59,029 nucleotides of DNA from Actinomycetota bacterium (GCA_005883215.1 VAYS01000029.1:1-59029); one strand, 5' to 3'. Shown: positions 1-8,715, numbered from the stretch's first letter. Notes: generated by a model from the sequence alone, not told the origin. Translations and numbers: made by a program.

Positions 1-1387
1 TGGCGGGGCCGGAGAAGAGCCGGCCACGCGGGTCGCGCCACAGCACCCGCCAGCGAAAGCCGCGGCCGTAGCGCGAGCGCAGGCTCCAGTAGCCGGTGGA
101 GTTGGTGGTCACCACGGCCAGGCGGTGAAAGCGACCGTGGGCGGTGGCCACCATCACCAGCGCAGTGGTGGGCCCGGTGGCCGGACGTACGTATCCCCAC
201 AGGCGCGCCGAGTGCCCCCGGTGGTAGATGGACAGCGGCAGCCGAAACCCGCCCAGCGACGGCTTGGCGCGGCCGGTGGCCAGCCGCAGGCCGGACTGAA
301 AGCCGATCAACCCCCCGTGCAGGCTCGACCCGGGCCGCGAGATGTGGGGGTCGTCGCGCAGCAGGTACTGCGAGAAGGCCACCACGCGCGCGTTGTCCCA
401 GGAGAGCTGCTCGGAGATCGAGCGGTACTGGGCCTGCTTGGTCAGGCTCACCCCCAGGAACGGATTGGGCTTGCTCTGGATGCCGAACTCGGTGAGGTAG
501 ATCGGGATTCCCGGGGCAAGGGCGTGGGCGGAGGCGGCGCGGTCAAGCGCCCGCGTCAGGCGCGACAGCACGCCGATCGTGACGTCGTCATGGTTGGGGG
601 GCCGAAAGAACGGGCCGGCGGTGGTGGTGTAGGCGTGGTGGGAGTAGCCGGCGGCCGGCAGCGCCGAGCAGGTCGAGGACTTGCGGTAGTGGTTGTTCAA
701 GCACAGGGCGCCGCGCAGGAACTGAAGCGGGGCCACGACGTGGCTGGTGCCCCGCGGGGCGGTCTCGCCCATCAGCACCCGGGCCCGGGTCAGGCCCGCG
801 GCGCGCAGGCCGGCGACGCCGCTCTGGAACAGGGCCCGATAGATGCGCGGGGAGGCCGGCAGCCCGCCGGCGAACTGCGGGCGCAGGTACTCGGGATGGT
901 TGGGCTCGTTCCAGATCGACCACAGGCTCGCGACCTTTCCGTACTGGCGGGCCAGCGCGGTCGTGAACTGGCCGAACTCCCGCGGGCTGGGGCGAGTGAG
1001 GTTGTCGCGGGCGCCGGCGGTGGCCCAGCGGGGCACCGGCCCCGAGGCGGTCAGCAGCACGACCCAGTGGCGGCGCGCGGCCTCGGCCATCACCCGGTCG
1101 TACTGCCCCCAGCGGTAGTTGCGGGGGTTGGTGGCGTCAAAGCGCGGCCGCCGGCGCGAGGAGGAACGGGGGGCCACGTTCTTCCAGTAGACGATTACGC
1201 GCAGGGCGCGCACGCCGAGCGAATCCAGCTCGGCGAACGCCTTCTTCTGCTGGGAGGGGATCAGCAGGTCGCGGGGAGCCTCGAAAAAGGTGATCTGGGA
1301 GTGGTTGGCCGCCGCCGAGCCGGCAGGGCCGAGCCACGCGGCGCAGGCCACGCATGCGATCAGCGCGCATGCCAGTCGACGGGACAC
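1..1387 (-). CDS. secreted clan GH-A glycoside hydrolase, C-terminus cut by window edge
   Basis: Extracellular glycosidase of the (beta/alpha)8 cellulase-like type. A GTG at 1387 opens a frame of 462 codons without a stop to the left edge, so the C-terminus is missing. Residues 1-27 form a Sec signal peptide (MSRRLACALIACVACAAW, cleavage after GSAAA). The mature protein starts a TIM-barrel-like domain (ITFFEAPRDLL). Two motifs fit the clan GH-A catalytic pair: Glu161 in SIWNEPNHPEY (acid/base) and Glu300 in IYLTEFGIQS (nucleophile). A beta-rich tail follows (RLWGYVRPATG...). The family could be GH5-, GH39- or GH53-like and the substrate cannot be read from sequence. The start has no clear Shine-Dalgarno; it was chosen because it gives an intact signal peptide. 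The gene is divergent from the kinase gene at 1579. Confidence 0.8.
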   Translation of the reverse strand, partial: MSRRLACALIACVACAAWLGPAGSAAANHSQITFFEAPRDLLIPSQQKKAFAELDSLGVRALRVIVYWKNVAPRSSSRRRPRFDATNPRNYRWGQYDRVMAEAARRHWVVLLTASGPVPRWATAGARDNLTRPSPREFGQFTTALARQYGKVASLWSIWNEPNHPEYLRPQFAGGLPASPRIYRALFQSGVAGLRAAGLTRARVLMGETAPRGTSHVVAPLQFLRGALCLNNHYRKSSTCSALPAAGYSHHAYTTTAGPFFRPPNHDDVTIGVLSRLTRALDRAASAHALAPGIPIYLTEFGIQSKPNPFLGVSLTKQAQYRSISEQLSWDNARVVAFSQYLLRDDPHISRPGSSLHGGLIGFQSGLRLATGRAKPSLGGFRLPLSIYHRGHSARLWGYVRPATGPTTALVMVATAHGRFHRLAVVTTNSTGYWSLRSRYGRGFRWRVLWRDPRGRLFSGPA

Positions 1388-1578
1388 GAGGGTGAAATGC
1401 CGTGGGGTCGCCGCGCGGACCCTGCTGGCGGCGACCGGGCTATGCCTAGGACACCGTAGCGACCTCAAGGTTGCGCGGATCTCGAGCCGGCGCGATTGAA
1501 TACCGTGCCGCGGCCGCCGGGGCGGTTGGGCGGCCCGGGCGCCACCGGCCGCTCGCGGGACCCACGACGAGGACTGGC

Positions 1579-2658
1579 TTGATCGCACACGACGACATCG
1601 TGGCCACCCACGAGGAGAGCCTCGGCAACGAGCGCCGGGCGCTGCTGGTGCTCGAGCCGCTGGCGCGCTACCTCGACGGCCAGGGGCTGGGCGAGGGCGA
1701 TATCCAGGCCGAGCCGGTGGGGGAGGGACACTCCAACGTCACCTACCTGGTGCGCCGGGGGGAGTGCGAGGTGATCCTGCGCCGGCCCCCTCGGCCGCCG
1801 TTGCCCCCCAGCGCCCACGACGTGCTGCGCGAGGCGCGCCTGCTGGGCGCCATCGCCGAGACCCCGGCGCGGGTCCCGCGGGTGCTGGCCACCTGCGACG
1901 ACGAGGAGGTGATCGGCGCGCCGTTCTACGTCATGGAGCGCGTGCACGGCGAGGTGATCACCGACTCCCTACCCGCCGCCCTGGACGACGTGGCCCAGCG
2001 CGCCCGCATCGCCGACGAGCTCATCGACGCCCTGGTCGAGGTCCACGACGTCGACTGGCGCGCCCGCGGCTTGGAGGGGTTCGGCAAGCCCACCGGGTAC
2101 CTGGAGCGCCAGCTCCGCCGGTTCGGCGGGCTGTGGGAGATCAACCGCACCCGCGAGCTCCCCGGGGTCGAGCGGGTGGCCGCCTGGCTGGCCCAGAACA
2201 TGCCGCAGTCGGACCCGGCCACGATCGTGCACGGCGACTACCGGCTGGGCAACACGATGTTCGCCTCCCAGCCGCCGGCCCGGCTGGTGGCGATCTTCGA
2301 CTGGGAGATGGCCACGATCGGGGATCCGCTCGCCGACGTGGGCTACATGTGCATGATGTGGACCCAGCCCGACGACCCGCCCGGGGGTCTGCGCGAGCAC
2401 GTGGGGCGGGTGACGCGCGCCGAGGGCTTCCCCACCCGCGAGCAGCTGGTGGCCCGCTACGAGGAGCGCTCGGGTCGCTCGGTCGGCGACCTGCGCTGGT
2501 ACACCGCGCTCGCGCTGTGGAAGTCGGTCATCTTCATGGAGGGCAACTACAAGCGGGCGGTGGTGGGCAGCACCGACGACCCCTACCTCAAGGCGTTCGG
2601 CGACGGCGTCGTAGAGCTGCTCGACCGCGCCGAAGCCGTCACCCGTGGCGAGCTCTGA
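1579..2658 (+). CDS. APH-like phosphotransferase (ACAD10/11-type kinase domain)
   Basis: Small-molecule kinase of the aminoglycoside/choline phosphotransferase fold, in the subgroup linked to acyl-CoA dehydrogenases. The N-lobe has the nucleotide loop GEGHSNVTYLV. The catalytic loop is VHGDYRLGNTM with Asp220, and the metal-binding Asp241 lies in IFDWEMATIGDP. At 359 residues the length is normal. I chose the TTG at 1579 because GAGGA lies 5 nt upstream; a GTG at 1600 is an alternative, and upstream in-frame codons have no RBS. The stop lies inside the following HAD gene (14-nt overlap), so the two are translationally coupled. In animals ACAD10 carries HAD, APH and acyl-CoA dehydrogenase modules in one chain, which suggests a hydroxyacyl-CoA-type substrate here. 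The substrate is inference; the kinase fold is secure. Confidence 0.85.
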   Translation: MIAHDDIVATHEESLGNERRALLVLEPLARYLDGQGLGEGDIQAEPVGEGHSNVTYLVRRGECEVILRRPPRPPLPPSAHDVLREARLLGAIAETPARVPRVLATCDDEEVIGAPFYVMERVHGEVITDSLPAALDDVAQRARIADELIDALVEVHDVDWRARGLEGFGKPTGYLERQLRRFGGLWEINRTRELPGVERVAAWLAQNMPQSDPATIVHGDYRLGNTMFASQPPARLVAIFDWEMATIGDPLADVGYMCMMWTQPDDPPGGLREHVGRVTRAEGFPTREQLVARYEERSGRSVGDLRWYTALALWKSVIFMEGNYKRAVVGSTDDPYLKAFGDGVVELLDRAEAVTRGEL

Positions 2659-3313
2659 CGGGATCACCCGCGCCGACCCGGGCCGGCGCTATCGGGGGCT
2701 GCTGGTCGACTTCGGGGGCGTGCTCACCACCGACGTCTTCAGCTCGTTTCGGTCGTTCTGCCAGGCCGAGGGGCTGCTGCCCGACACCGTGCGCGAGAGG
2801 TTCCGGGACGACCCCCGGGGACGCGAGCTGCTGTTCGGGCTCGAGCTGGGGACGATCAGCGAGGCCGAGTTCGAGCCCCGGTTTGCCCGGCTGCTGGGCG
2901 TCGAGCGGGCCGAGGGCCTGATCGACCGGCTGTTCGCCGGCATGGCGCCCGACGAGCCGATGCTCGAGGCGGTGCGGGCGGCCAAGCGCGCCGGGGTGCG
3001 CACCGGGATGATCTCCAACTCGTGGGGGGCCGGGGGCTATGACCGCGACGCGTTCCCCGAGCTCTTTGATGGATGGGTGATCTCGGCCGAGGAGGGTGTG
3101 CGCAAGCCCGACCCGCGGATCTACACCCTCGGCGCCGAGCGGGTGGGGCTGGCGCCCCCGCAGTGCGTGTTCGTGGACGACCTGCCCGGCAACCTCAAGC
3201 CGGCGCGCGAGCTGGGCATGGCCACGGTGCACCACCGCGGCGCGGCCGAGACGATCCCCGCGCTGCAGCGGCTGCTGGACGTGGCCCTCGCCCGGCCCGA
3301 CGCCCGACGCTAG
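2645..3313 (+). CDS. HAD-IA family hydrolase coupled to the APH-like kinase
   Basis: Haloacid dehalogenase-superfamily phosphohydrolase of 222 residues. Motif I is VDFGGVLTT with nucleophile Asp22; the usual second Asp is Gly (DxG form). Motif II is MISNSWG, motif III the Lys in RKPDPRIY, and motif IV the acidic pair FVDDLPGN. The cap is alpha-helical (C1 type). It starts at a GTG (2645) within the last codons of the APH-like gene, and its TAG overlaps the stop of the convergent ctaG-like gene in a shared CTAG. HAD and APH-like domains occur together in animal ACAD10, so the pair probably acts on one substrate, for example in phosphate addition and removal during hydroxy-acid catabolism. That role is inferred from context. 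Confidence 0.85.
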   Translation: MASSDGITRADPGRRYRGLLVDFGGVLTTDVFSSFRSFCQAEGLLPDTVRERFRDDPRGRELLFGLELGTISEAEFEPRFARLLGVERAEGLIDRLFAGMAPDEPMLEAVRAAKRAGVRTGMISNSWGAGGYDRDAFPELFDGWVISAEEGVRKPDPRIYTLGAERVGLAPPQCVFVDDLPGNLKPARELGMATVHHRGAAETIPALQRLLDVALARPDARR

Positions 3314-4209
3314 CCGGCCGGCCCGGACAGCCGCCGGCGCAGCTCGGCGCCGTGGCCGGCGTGCACCGCCCGCGCCGCCCGGGCCTCGGACAGCTCCACG
3401 CCCCGTTGACGCGCCAGGTCGAGCAATTCCTGGCGTTCCTCGCCTTCGCGCGCGGCGCGCAGGAACAGCCAGGCGAACAGGCACAGGGTGAGGATGCTGC
3501 CCTCCACCATCATGATCGCCCCGGCGGTGGTCTGGTCGGCCAGGTGAGAGATCCCCCAGAAGGCCTCGCCGCGGGCGTAGGTGGGATAGAAGACGTGGCC
3601 CGACCACACGAAGATGTTGCCCAGCACCGCCCCGGTCAGCCGCACGGCGATGATGTACACCAGCCGGGCGAAGTTGCCGAACCACTCCGGCGTGGGCAGC
3701 GGCCCGAACAGGGGCATCCACATGTTGATGCCCAGCCCGACGAACATGGCATGCTCAAGCGCATGCACCCCGGCGTGGTGAATGGCGGCCTGGTAGGGCC
3801 CCGGGAGGTGCCACAGGTACAGGTCGACCGCCCACAGCGCAAACGCGACCGCCGGGTGGCTGAGCCTCCGCAGGGCGCCAAGCACGCCGATGCGCAGCAG
3901 CGGGGCGATCAGCGGGCCGGTGAGACCGAGCACGATGAACAGCGCCGCCAGGTCGGCGATCAGCAGATGCTCGGCCATGTGGGCGGCGAGCAGCTCGTCG
4001 GAGACGTGCCCCAGCGGCGAGATCAGGGTGACCGCGATCAGGGCCAGGCCCCCGTGAAAGCACCACTGGCGCCAGGCGGCCGGCGCGCGCCCCTCGCGCG
4101 AAAGCGTCCGCGCCCGCTGGGCGTAGAGGATCGCGGCCAGGGCAAGCGGCGCCAGCTGCAGCGGGGCCACCGTGGGCCCCCCCAGGTGGGCCGGGACCAG
4201 GAGCTTCAC
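3310..4209 (-). CDS. ctaG: CtaG/caa3-type cytochrome c oxidase assembly protein
   Basis: Polytopic membrane protein of 299 residues, matching the caa3_CtaG family, which helps insert copper into cytochrome c oxidase in Bacillus. Roughly seven hydrophobic segments are visible, with conserved histidines in AAHMAEHLL, LYLWHLPGPYQ and HALEHAMFVG, the MWMPLFGPLP motif, and HLADQTTAGAIMMVEG near the end. A charged cytoplasmic tail rich in Arg and Glu follows. It starts with GTG at 4209, preceded by a TACGCT hexamer 6 nt upstream, so it is probably leaderless. No oxidase subunit lies nearby, so the copper role rests on family membership. Confidence 0.8.
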   Translation of the reverse strand: MKLLVPAHLGGPTVAPLQLAPLALAAILYAQRARTLSREGRAPAAWRQWCFHGGLALIAVTLISPLGHVSDELLAAHMAEHLLIADLAALFIVLGLTGPLIAPLLRIGVLGALRRLSHPAVAFALWAVDLYLWHLPGPYQAAIHHAGVHALEHAMFVGLGINMWMPLFGPLPTPEWFGNFARLVYIIAVRLTGAVLGNIFVWSGHVFYPTYARGEAFWGISHLADQTTAGAIMMVEGSILTLCLFAWLFLRAAREGEERQELLDLARQRGVELSEARAARAVHAGHGAELRRRLSGPAG

Positions 4210-4215
4210 GCCAGA

Positions 4216-4221
4216 AGCGTA
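4216..4221 (-). promoter_or_regulatory. leaderless -10 box (TACGCT) for ctaG-like gene
   Basis: On the minus strand TACGCT ends 6 nt before the GTG start at 4209. No Shine-Dalgarno is present. It matches the window-wide TANNNT-plus-6-to-9-nt pattern. Confidence 0.5.
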
Positions 4222-4287
4222 GGGGGCGGCCGCCGTCGCGGGGCCGCCCGCGCCGGGCGCCGGCAGAGGCTCGCCCGGCCCGCGGCG

Positions 4288-6336
4288 GTGGCGGCCGCGC
4301 TCGCCGCCGCGCTCGCCCTCGGGGCCTGCGGCTCAGGGCGTTCGTTCGGGGGCTGCCTGCCTCCGGGCAGCACCGCGTTTAACGCCGCCACCGCCGAGAT
4401 GGGGGGGCGCGGCGGCCAGCCCCCCTCGCCCCGGGCGCCGGTGCCCGCGGCGCCGCCCCCCGCCGGAACCCCGACCGCGGCGCTGCGCGTCAACCAGGTC
4501 GGCTACATAGGCGCCTGCGACAAGCAGGCCCTCCTCATGTCGCGCGTGCCGATGACCGGTCAGGCCTATGCGGTCGCGCCCGTGGCCGGGGGCCAGCCCG
4601 CCCTGCGCGGGCGGGTGGGCCCCTCCCGGGGGGCGTGGAGCAGCGGGTGGCCGTACGTATACGCGCTGGGCTTCGGCGGGCTGCGGAGCACCGGTCGCTA
4701 CGTGGTGCGCGCGGGGGGGGCGACGTCGGCGCCGTTTCAGATCGGGGGCGCCGACTCGCTCTATGACCGCCTGGTGGGCGCGGCGGCGTCGTTCTTCGCC
4801 GCCCAGCGCGACGGGCCCGACGTGATCCCCGGCGCCCTTCACCGCCAGCCCTCGCACCTGCTCGACCGCCACGCCGCCGTCTACCGCGTGCCCGCCTACT
4901 CGGGTACGACGCTGGCCGGGCCGCTGGTGCCCACCGGCCAGCAGCTCGACGTCTCCGGGGGGTGGTTCGACGCCGGCGACTACCTGAAGTTCGTCGAGAC
5001 CAGCTCGTTTGACCTGGTGGAGCTGGAGTGGGCCCTGCGGGAGTACGCGCCCGCCGCGCCCGCCGCGCGCGCGCTGCGCGCCGAGGTGCGCTTCGGGCTG
5101 GGGTGGCTGCTGAAGATGTGGGACGCCCACAGCGGCGTCCTGTACTTCCAGGTGGGCATCGGCGACGGCAACGGCTCCTCGATCCTGGGCGACCACGACC
5201 TGTGGCGCCTGCCCCAGGCCGACGACGCCCGTCCCGTTCGCCCCGACAGCCCGGCCTACTTCGTCTCCCGCCGGCCGGTGTTCGCCGCCAACGCCCCCGG
5301 AGCGCCGATCAGCCCCAACCTGGCCGGGCGCACGGCGGCGGCGTTCGCCCTGTGCGCGCAGGTCTTCTACGGCTCTGACCCCGCGTTTGCCCACCGCTGC
5401 CTGCTCGCCGGCCAGCAGCTCTATGACCGCGCCTCCCAGCACTGGACCGGCACGCTGGTGAGCGCGATCCCGTTCGAGTTCTACGGCGAGGACGAATGGC
5501 GCGACGACATGCAGCTGGCCGCGGCCGAGCTGTACCTGGGTACGGCGGGGCACCTGATCTATGGCGCGCTTCCCCACCGCGAGCCCTACGACTACGTCGA
5601 GCCGGCCGCCAGCTGGGCCGACGCCTACATGTCCAACCGCGGTGGGGGCACCGACTCGCTCAACCTCTACGACGTGGCCTCGCTGGCGCACTATGACCTC
5701 TACCGGGTGATGGTGGCCACCCACAACACCACCGACCTGCAGACCAACGCCAGCGCGATCCTCAAGGACCTCCACGACCAGCTGGCGCTGGCCCAGCAGC
5801 TGGCCGCCGGCTCGCCGTTCGGGATCGCCGATCCGGCCACCAACCTGGACACCGTCCCCCACGCGCTGGGCTATGCGATCGAGGCCCGGGTCTACGACGA
5901 GCTGGTGGGCCAGCCGGTGTTCGAGAGCCTGGCCGAGACCCAGCTCGACTGGGTGCTGGGGCAAAACGCCTGGGGCTCGAGCTTCGTGGTCGGGGCCGGC
6001 GCCACCTTTCCTCAGTGCCTGGCCCACCAGGTGGCCAACCTCTCGGGCTCGCTCACCGGGCACGGCGCGCTGCTGATCGGGGGCGTGGTGGACGGGGCCA
6101 CCGACCCCGCCAACCTGCGCGACCTGGGCGCGCCCGACGGCTACCGGCCCTGTCCTGCTCCCGGTCAGCCCGACCGGTTTGCCGCGTTTGACCGCCGGGA
6201 CTTCGGCTACGTGGACTCGGTGCTGTCGGCGAGCTCCTCGGAGCCCTCCGACGACTACGTAGCCCTGGCGGCCCTGGCCTTTGCCCAGCAGGCCCACCAG
6301 CGCGCCCGCGCCCCGGCCCTGCACGTCTCCTCGTAG
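4288..6336 (+). CDS. GH9 family cellulase-like lipoprotein
   Basis: Exported glycoside hydrolase family 9 enzyme, about 682 residues. A short lipoprotein signal ends in LALGAC. A Pro/Ala linker follows, then the N-terminal Ig-like cellulase domain (LRVNQVGYIG) and the (alpha/alpha)6 catalytic domain, where GGWFDAGDYLKF carries the catalytic Asp. The typical GH9 ending is SSSEPSDDYVALAALAFA, with a Glu in the proton-donor position. The start is uncertain: the frame is open far upstream but overlaps ctaG antisense. GTG 4288 is the only usual start near the signal peptide, and it gives no positive n-region and no well-spaced RBS. An endoglucanase or related beta-glucanase is likely; the exact substrate is unknown. 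Confidence 0.85.
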   Translation: MAAALAAALALGACGSGRSFGGCLPPGSTAFNAATAEMGGRGGQPPSPRAPVPAAPPPAGTPTAALRVNQVGYIGACDKQALLMSRVPMTGQAYAVAPVAGGQPALRGRVGPSRGAWSSGWPYVYALGFGGLRSTGRYVVRAGGATSAPFQIGGADSLYDRLVGAAASFFAAQRDGPDVIPGALHRQPSHLLDRHAAVYRVPAYSGTTLAGPLVPTGQQLDVSGGWFDAGDYLKFVETSSFDLVELEWALREYAPAAPAARALRAEVRFGLGWLLKMWDAHSGVLYFQVGIGDGNGSSILGDHDLWRLPQADDARPVRPDSPAYFVSRRPVFAANAPGAPISPNLAGRTAAAFALCAQVFYGSDPAFAHRCLLAGQQLYDRASQHWTGTLVSAIPFEFYGEDEWRDDMQLAAAELYLGTAGHLIYGALPHREPYDYVEPAASWADAYMSNRGGGTDSLNLYDVASLAHYDLYRVMVATHNTTDLQTNASAILKDLHDQLALAQQLAAGSPFGIADPATNLDTVPHALGYAIEARVYDELVGQPVFESLAETQLDWVLGQNAWGSSFVVGAGATFPQCLAHQVANLSGSLTGHGALLIGGVVDGATDPANLRDLGAPDGYRPCPAPGQPDRFAAFDRRDFGYVDSVLSASSSEPSDDYVALAALAFAQQAHQRARAPALHVSS

Positions 6337-6372
6337 GCCGGGTGGTGCCGGTCGAGTTGGGAGACTGGCGCC

Positions 6373-7113
6373 GTGGCCGAGCAGTTGGTGATCGCGCGGC
6401 GCTTCAATGGGCCGCCCGACTCGGCCCAGGGCGGCTACGCGTGCGGCCTGGTCTCCGAGCGCATCGACGCCTCGGTGGCGACGATCTCGCTGCGGCGACC
6501 ACCCCCGCTCGAGCGCCCGTTGGAGGTGTGCCGTCGGGACGGAGGGGCGGCGCTGCTGGACGGCGAGCAGCTGGTCGCCGAGGGGGCGGCGTCTGAGCTC
6601 GAGCTCGAGGTGCCCGAGCCGGTGAGCCCGTCCGCCGCGCGCGCCGCCGCGGCCGCCAACCCGTGGATCGAGCGCCACCCGTTTCCCACCTGCTTCGGCT
6701 GCGGCCCGGACCGCGACCCGGTCGACGCGCTGCGGCTGATGCCCGGCCCCGTCCCCGGCCGTGGGGTGCTGGCCGACGCCTGGGTTCCCGATCGCTCCCT
6801 GGCCGACGAGGCGGGCCGCGTCCAGCGGCGCTTCGTGTGGGCCGCGCTGGACTGTCCCACCGGGGCGGGCGCGGTCGATCCGAGCCGCGGGCCGCACGTC
6901 CTGGCCCGGCTGACCGCCGATCCCGCCCGGGCGCCCGTCCAGGCCGGGCATCCCCACGTGATGATCGCCTGGCTGATCGGGCGGGATGGGCGCAAGAGCC
7001 GCGGCGGCGCCGCCCTGTATCGCGCCGACGGCGAGCTGTGCGCCGCCGCGGAGGGCCTGTGGATCGAGCTGCGCGACCCGTCGGTGGTCGGGGCGCGGGT
7101 CGCCGGGCGCTAG
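6373..7113 (+). CDS. hotdog-fold acyl-CoA thioesterase-like protein
   Basis: Cytoplasmic protein of 246 residues resembling actinobacterial double-hotdog thioesterase-like proteins. The N-half has FNGPPDSAQGGYACG, with the Asn and Gly of the first hotdog, and the centre has HPFPTCFGCGPDR, a conserved Cys pair typical of this family. The second half (RFVWAALDCPTGAGA) repeats the hotdog helix. It begins at GTG 6373, 36 nt after the GH9 gene, and is probably cotranscribed with it, though a functional link is not obvious. Catalysis on acyl-CoA has not been shown for this subgroup. Confidence 0.6.
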   Translation: MAEQLVIARRFNGPPDSAQGGYACGLVSERIDASVATISLRRPPPLERPLEVCRRDGGAALLDGEQLVAEGAASELELEVPEPVSPSAARAAAAANPWIERHPFPTCFGCGPDRDPVDALRLMPGPVPGRGVLADAWVPDRSLADEAGRVQRRFVWAALDCPTGAGAVDPSRGPHVLARLTADPARAPVQAGHPHVMIAWLIGRDGRKSRGGAALYRADGELCAAAEGLWIELRDPSVVGARVAGR

Positions 7114-7126
7114 CTGTCCTGGTGCA

Positions 7127-8179
7127 CTAGCTCCGGGTGATCAGCCGCCGCCCTGCGCGGGGCAGCAGAAAGCGGTTGCCGAGGAAGCGAGCGCTTACCG
7201 AGAGTCGGGTTGCGCGAGGCACTCCACGCAGACCCACCCGCGCGGAGTAGCGACAGGAACGGGTCAGCGCCGTGCGCCCGCGCCGCCGCCCGGCGGACGA
7301 GCGCACGGTGACTTCCACCGAGCCGGTGCACAGCGCGGGGCCGGTGACCGGGCCAGGCGGCTTGAGCGCCCCGGAGGCCAAGACCAGCGGGCCCCGTCGC
7401 GAAGGGATGACGCGCACGCGCAGGGTCAGCGCTCGCGGGCGCCGCCGGCCGGCGCCGGCGACCGCGGTGGTGAACGTACGGTCGGCCCCGGGGAAGGTGC
7501 CGGCCGAGTTCTCGGCCACCAACCGGTAATGGTAGATCTCACCCGACTTCAGCCCCTCGAGGGTCTGGCTGACCGGATGCGGCGCGGCGCTGCGAGGAGC
7601 ATCGTCGGGTGAGGTCTGCATGCCGTAGTCGGTGCTGAGCCCGTACTCGAAGTAGTAGCTGGCCGCCTCGTCGGGAGACGCGACGCTGCCGGTCAGCACG
7701 GCGGCATCGGCACTGGCCAAGGCGGGGCCGGTGACCGCCTGGGCCCGCGCCACCGCCGGCGTGGCAGCGGTGCCGGTGGTGGTGAACGTCTCATCGGCGC
7801 CGGCGGTGGTGGCCGACGGGTTGGTGGCGATGACCCGGTAGTGGTAGAGCGTCCCGGGCAGGAGCCCGCCGAGGGTGGCGCTCACCGCCTGGTTTCGCGG
7901 GGCGGCGCCGACGGTCTGGGACGCGCTTTGAGATCCGTAGGCCGTCGTCGTCCCGTACTGGAAGGAGACCGTGGTCGCCTGGCCGGAGGGATTGACGGTC
8001 CCGGTGACCGTGGCATTGGTGTCGGTGATCGAGTTGGCCGGCCCCGTCGTGGCCTGCGGGGCGGCGCCCGACGAAGACCCCCCGGCGGCAGCGTGCGCCA
8101 CCCCCGGACTCAGGGCGACCGCTTGGCTGGCTAGGGCAATTCCGGCGGCGCACCGCACCGCAGCCCCGAGGGATCGCAT
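7127..8179 (-). CDS. secreted protein with two fibronectin-III-like repeats and basic C-terminal module
   Basis: Exported protein of 350 residues. The ATG at 8179 gives a good signal peptide (MRSLGAAVRCAAGIALASQA ... VAHAA). Two tandem repeats of about 95 residues follow, each with the pattern A-x-L/V-T-G-x-V near the start, F-Q/E-Y-G in the middle, and G-x-x-Y-H-Y-R near the end (GTLYHYRVIATN and GEIYHYRLVAEN). This is the FN3-like module common in soil actinobacterial surface proteins. The last 95 residues are Arg-rich with two Cys (PALCTGSVEV, TRSCRYSARV), probably a beta sandwich closed by a disulfide. It is probably an adhesion or matrix protein; no enzymatic motif is present. Confidence 0.75.
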   Translation of the reverse strand: MRSLGAAVRCAAGIALASQAVALSPGVAHAAAGGSSSGAAPQATTGPANSITDTNATVTGTVNPSGQATTVSFQYGTTTAYGSQSASQTVGAAPRNQAVSATLGGLLPGTLYHYRVIATNPSATTAGADETFTTTGTAATPAVARAQAVTGPALASADAAVLTGSVASPDEAASYYFEYGLSTDYGMQTSPDDAPRSAAPHPVSQTLEGLKSGEIYHYRLVAENSAGTFPGADRTFTTAVAGAGRRRPRALTLRVRVIPSRRGPLVLASGALKPPGPVTGPALCTGSVEVTVRSSAGRRRGRTALTRSCRYSARVGLRGVPRATRLSVSARFLGNRFLLPRAGRRLITRS

Positions 8180-8227
8180 GACGTTTTTCAGCCTAGCGCC
8201 GGCGACGAGGCGCAGGCGCAGGCGCAA

Positions 8228-8258
8228 TGGGCGCGCCGGTGTCTCACCGGCGCGCCCA
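8228..8258 (-). terminator. perfect 14-bp GC hairpin after the DUF4333-like gene
   Basis: A 14-bp perfect inverted repeat (TGGGCGCGCCGGTG) with a TCT loop lies 10 nt downstream of the stop at 8269. It is very stable and probably ends that transcript or protects its 3' end. There is no U-tract after it, so it is not a classical E. coli-type terminator. Confidence 0.65.
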
Positions 8259-8268
8259 CCCATGCTGT

Positions 8269-8712
8269 CTAGTAGCCGTTGCCGGAGCCCCCGGCGCCGC
8301 CGGAGGTGTCCGTCGTTCCGGTGGTGTCGGTGCTGCTGGTTTCGGTGCCGGTGGTGTCGGTGCTGCTGCTACCGGTGGTGTCGGTGCTGCTGGCGCCACC
8401 GCCGCTGCCGCCGCCCTCCTTGTGCAGGTCGCTCTGGCTGACTTCGAGGTTCACCGTGGTGCCCGAGACGCTCACCATGTGAACGGTCACGGTCGCCTTG
8501 CTCCCGTCCGAGAGGGTGACCTGGCAGTCAAACGTCTTGCCCGCCTTGGCTTCCACGTCGTTGGGGCAGGAAACCGACTCGGCCCCCGTGACGTGGTCGC
8601 GAACGAAGGCCTCGGACTTATCGTGCTTGAGCACGACCTTGCCGCAGCCGGCGGCGGCCAGCGCCCCGACCAGTGCCAGGCCCAGCCCGGCACCCCTCAA
8701 TAGCTTTCCCAT
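8269..8712 (-). CDS. DUF4333-type lipoprotein with Ser/Thr/Asp low-complexity tail
   Basis: Exported lipoprotein of 147 residues. The signal peptide MGKLLRGAGLGLALVGALAA leads to the lipobox AAGC. A compact domain of about 75 residues resembles DUF4333: SCPNDVEAKAGKTFDCQVT has the Cys pair, and VNLEVSQ is the last strand. The last third is low complexity, built on S-S-T-D-T-T-G repeats ending in Gly/Ser. It has a strong Shine-Dalgarno (AGGAGGG) 3 nt before the ATG, but that sequence lies within an inverted repeat (8716-8739). Function unknown; probably a cell-envelope protein. Confidence 0.75.
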   Translation of the reverse strand: MGKLLRGAGLGLALVGALAAAGCGKVVLKHDKSEAFVRDHVTGAESVSCPNDVEAKAGKTFDCQVTLSDGSKATVTVHMVSVSGTTVNLEVSQSDLHKEGGGSGGGASSTDTTGSSSTDTTGTETSSTDTTGTTDTSGGAGGSGNGY

Positions 8713-8715
8713 ACG

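Noticed and set aside
125..1459. Long plus-strand frame over the left-end glycoside hydrolase
   Set aside because: The minus strand gives a signal peptide and the WNEP and TEFG motifs; the plus-strand product has only Gly/Arg/Gln-rich sequence.
3073..4287. In-frame extension of the GH9 gene upstream to 3073
   Set aside because: It runs antisense through the CtaG-like gene and encodes no domain; the lipoprotein signal near 4288 marks the real start.
4333..6957. Very long open frame on the minus strand across the GH9 and hotdog genes
   Set aside because: It is a shadow of plus-strand codon use in GC-rich DNA; the plus-strand proteins have clear domains and the antisense product is Gly/Arg-rich with none.
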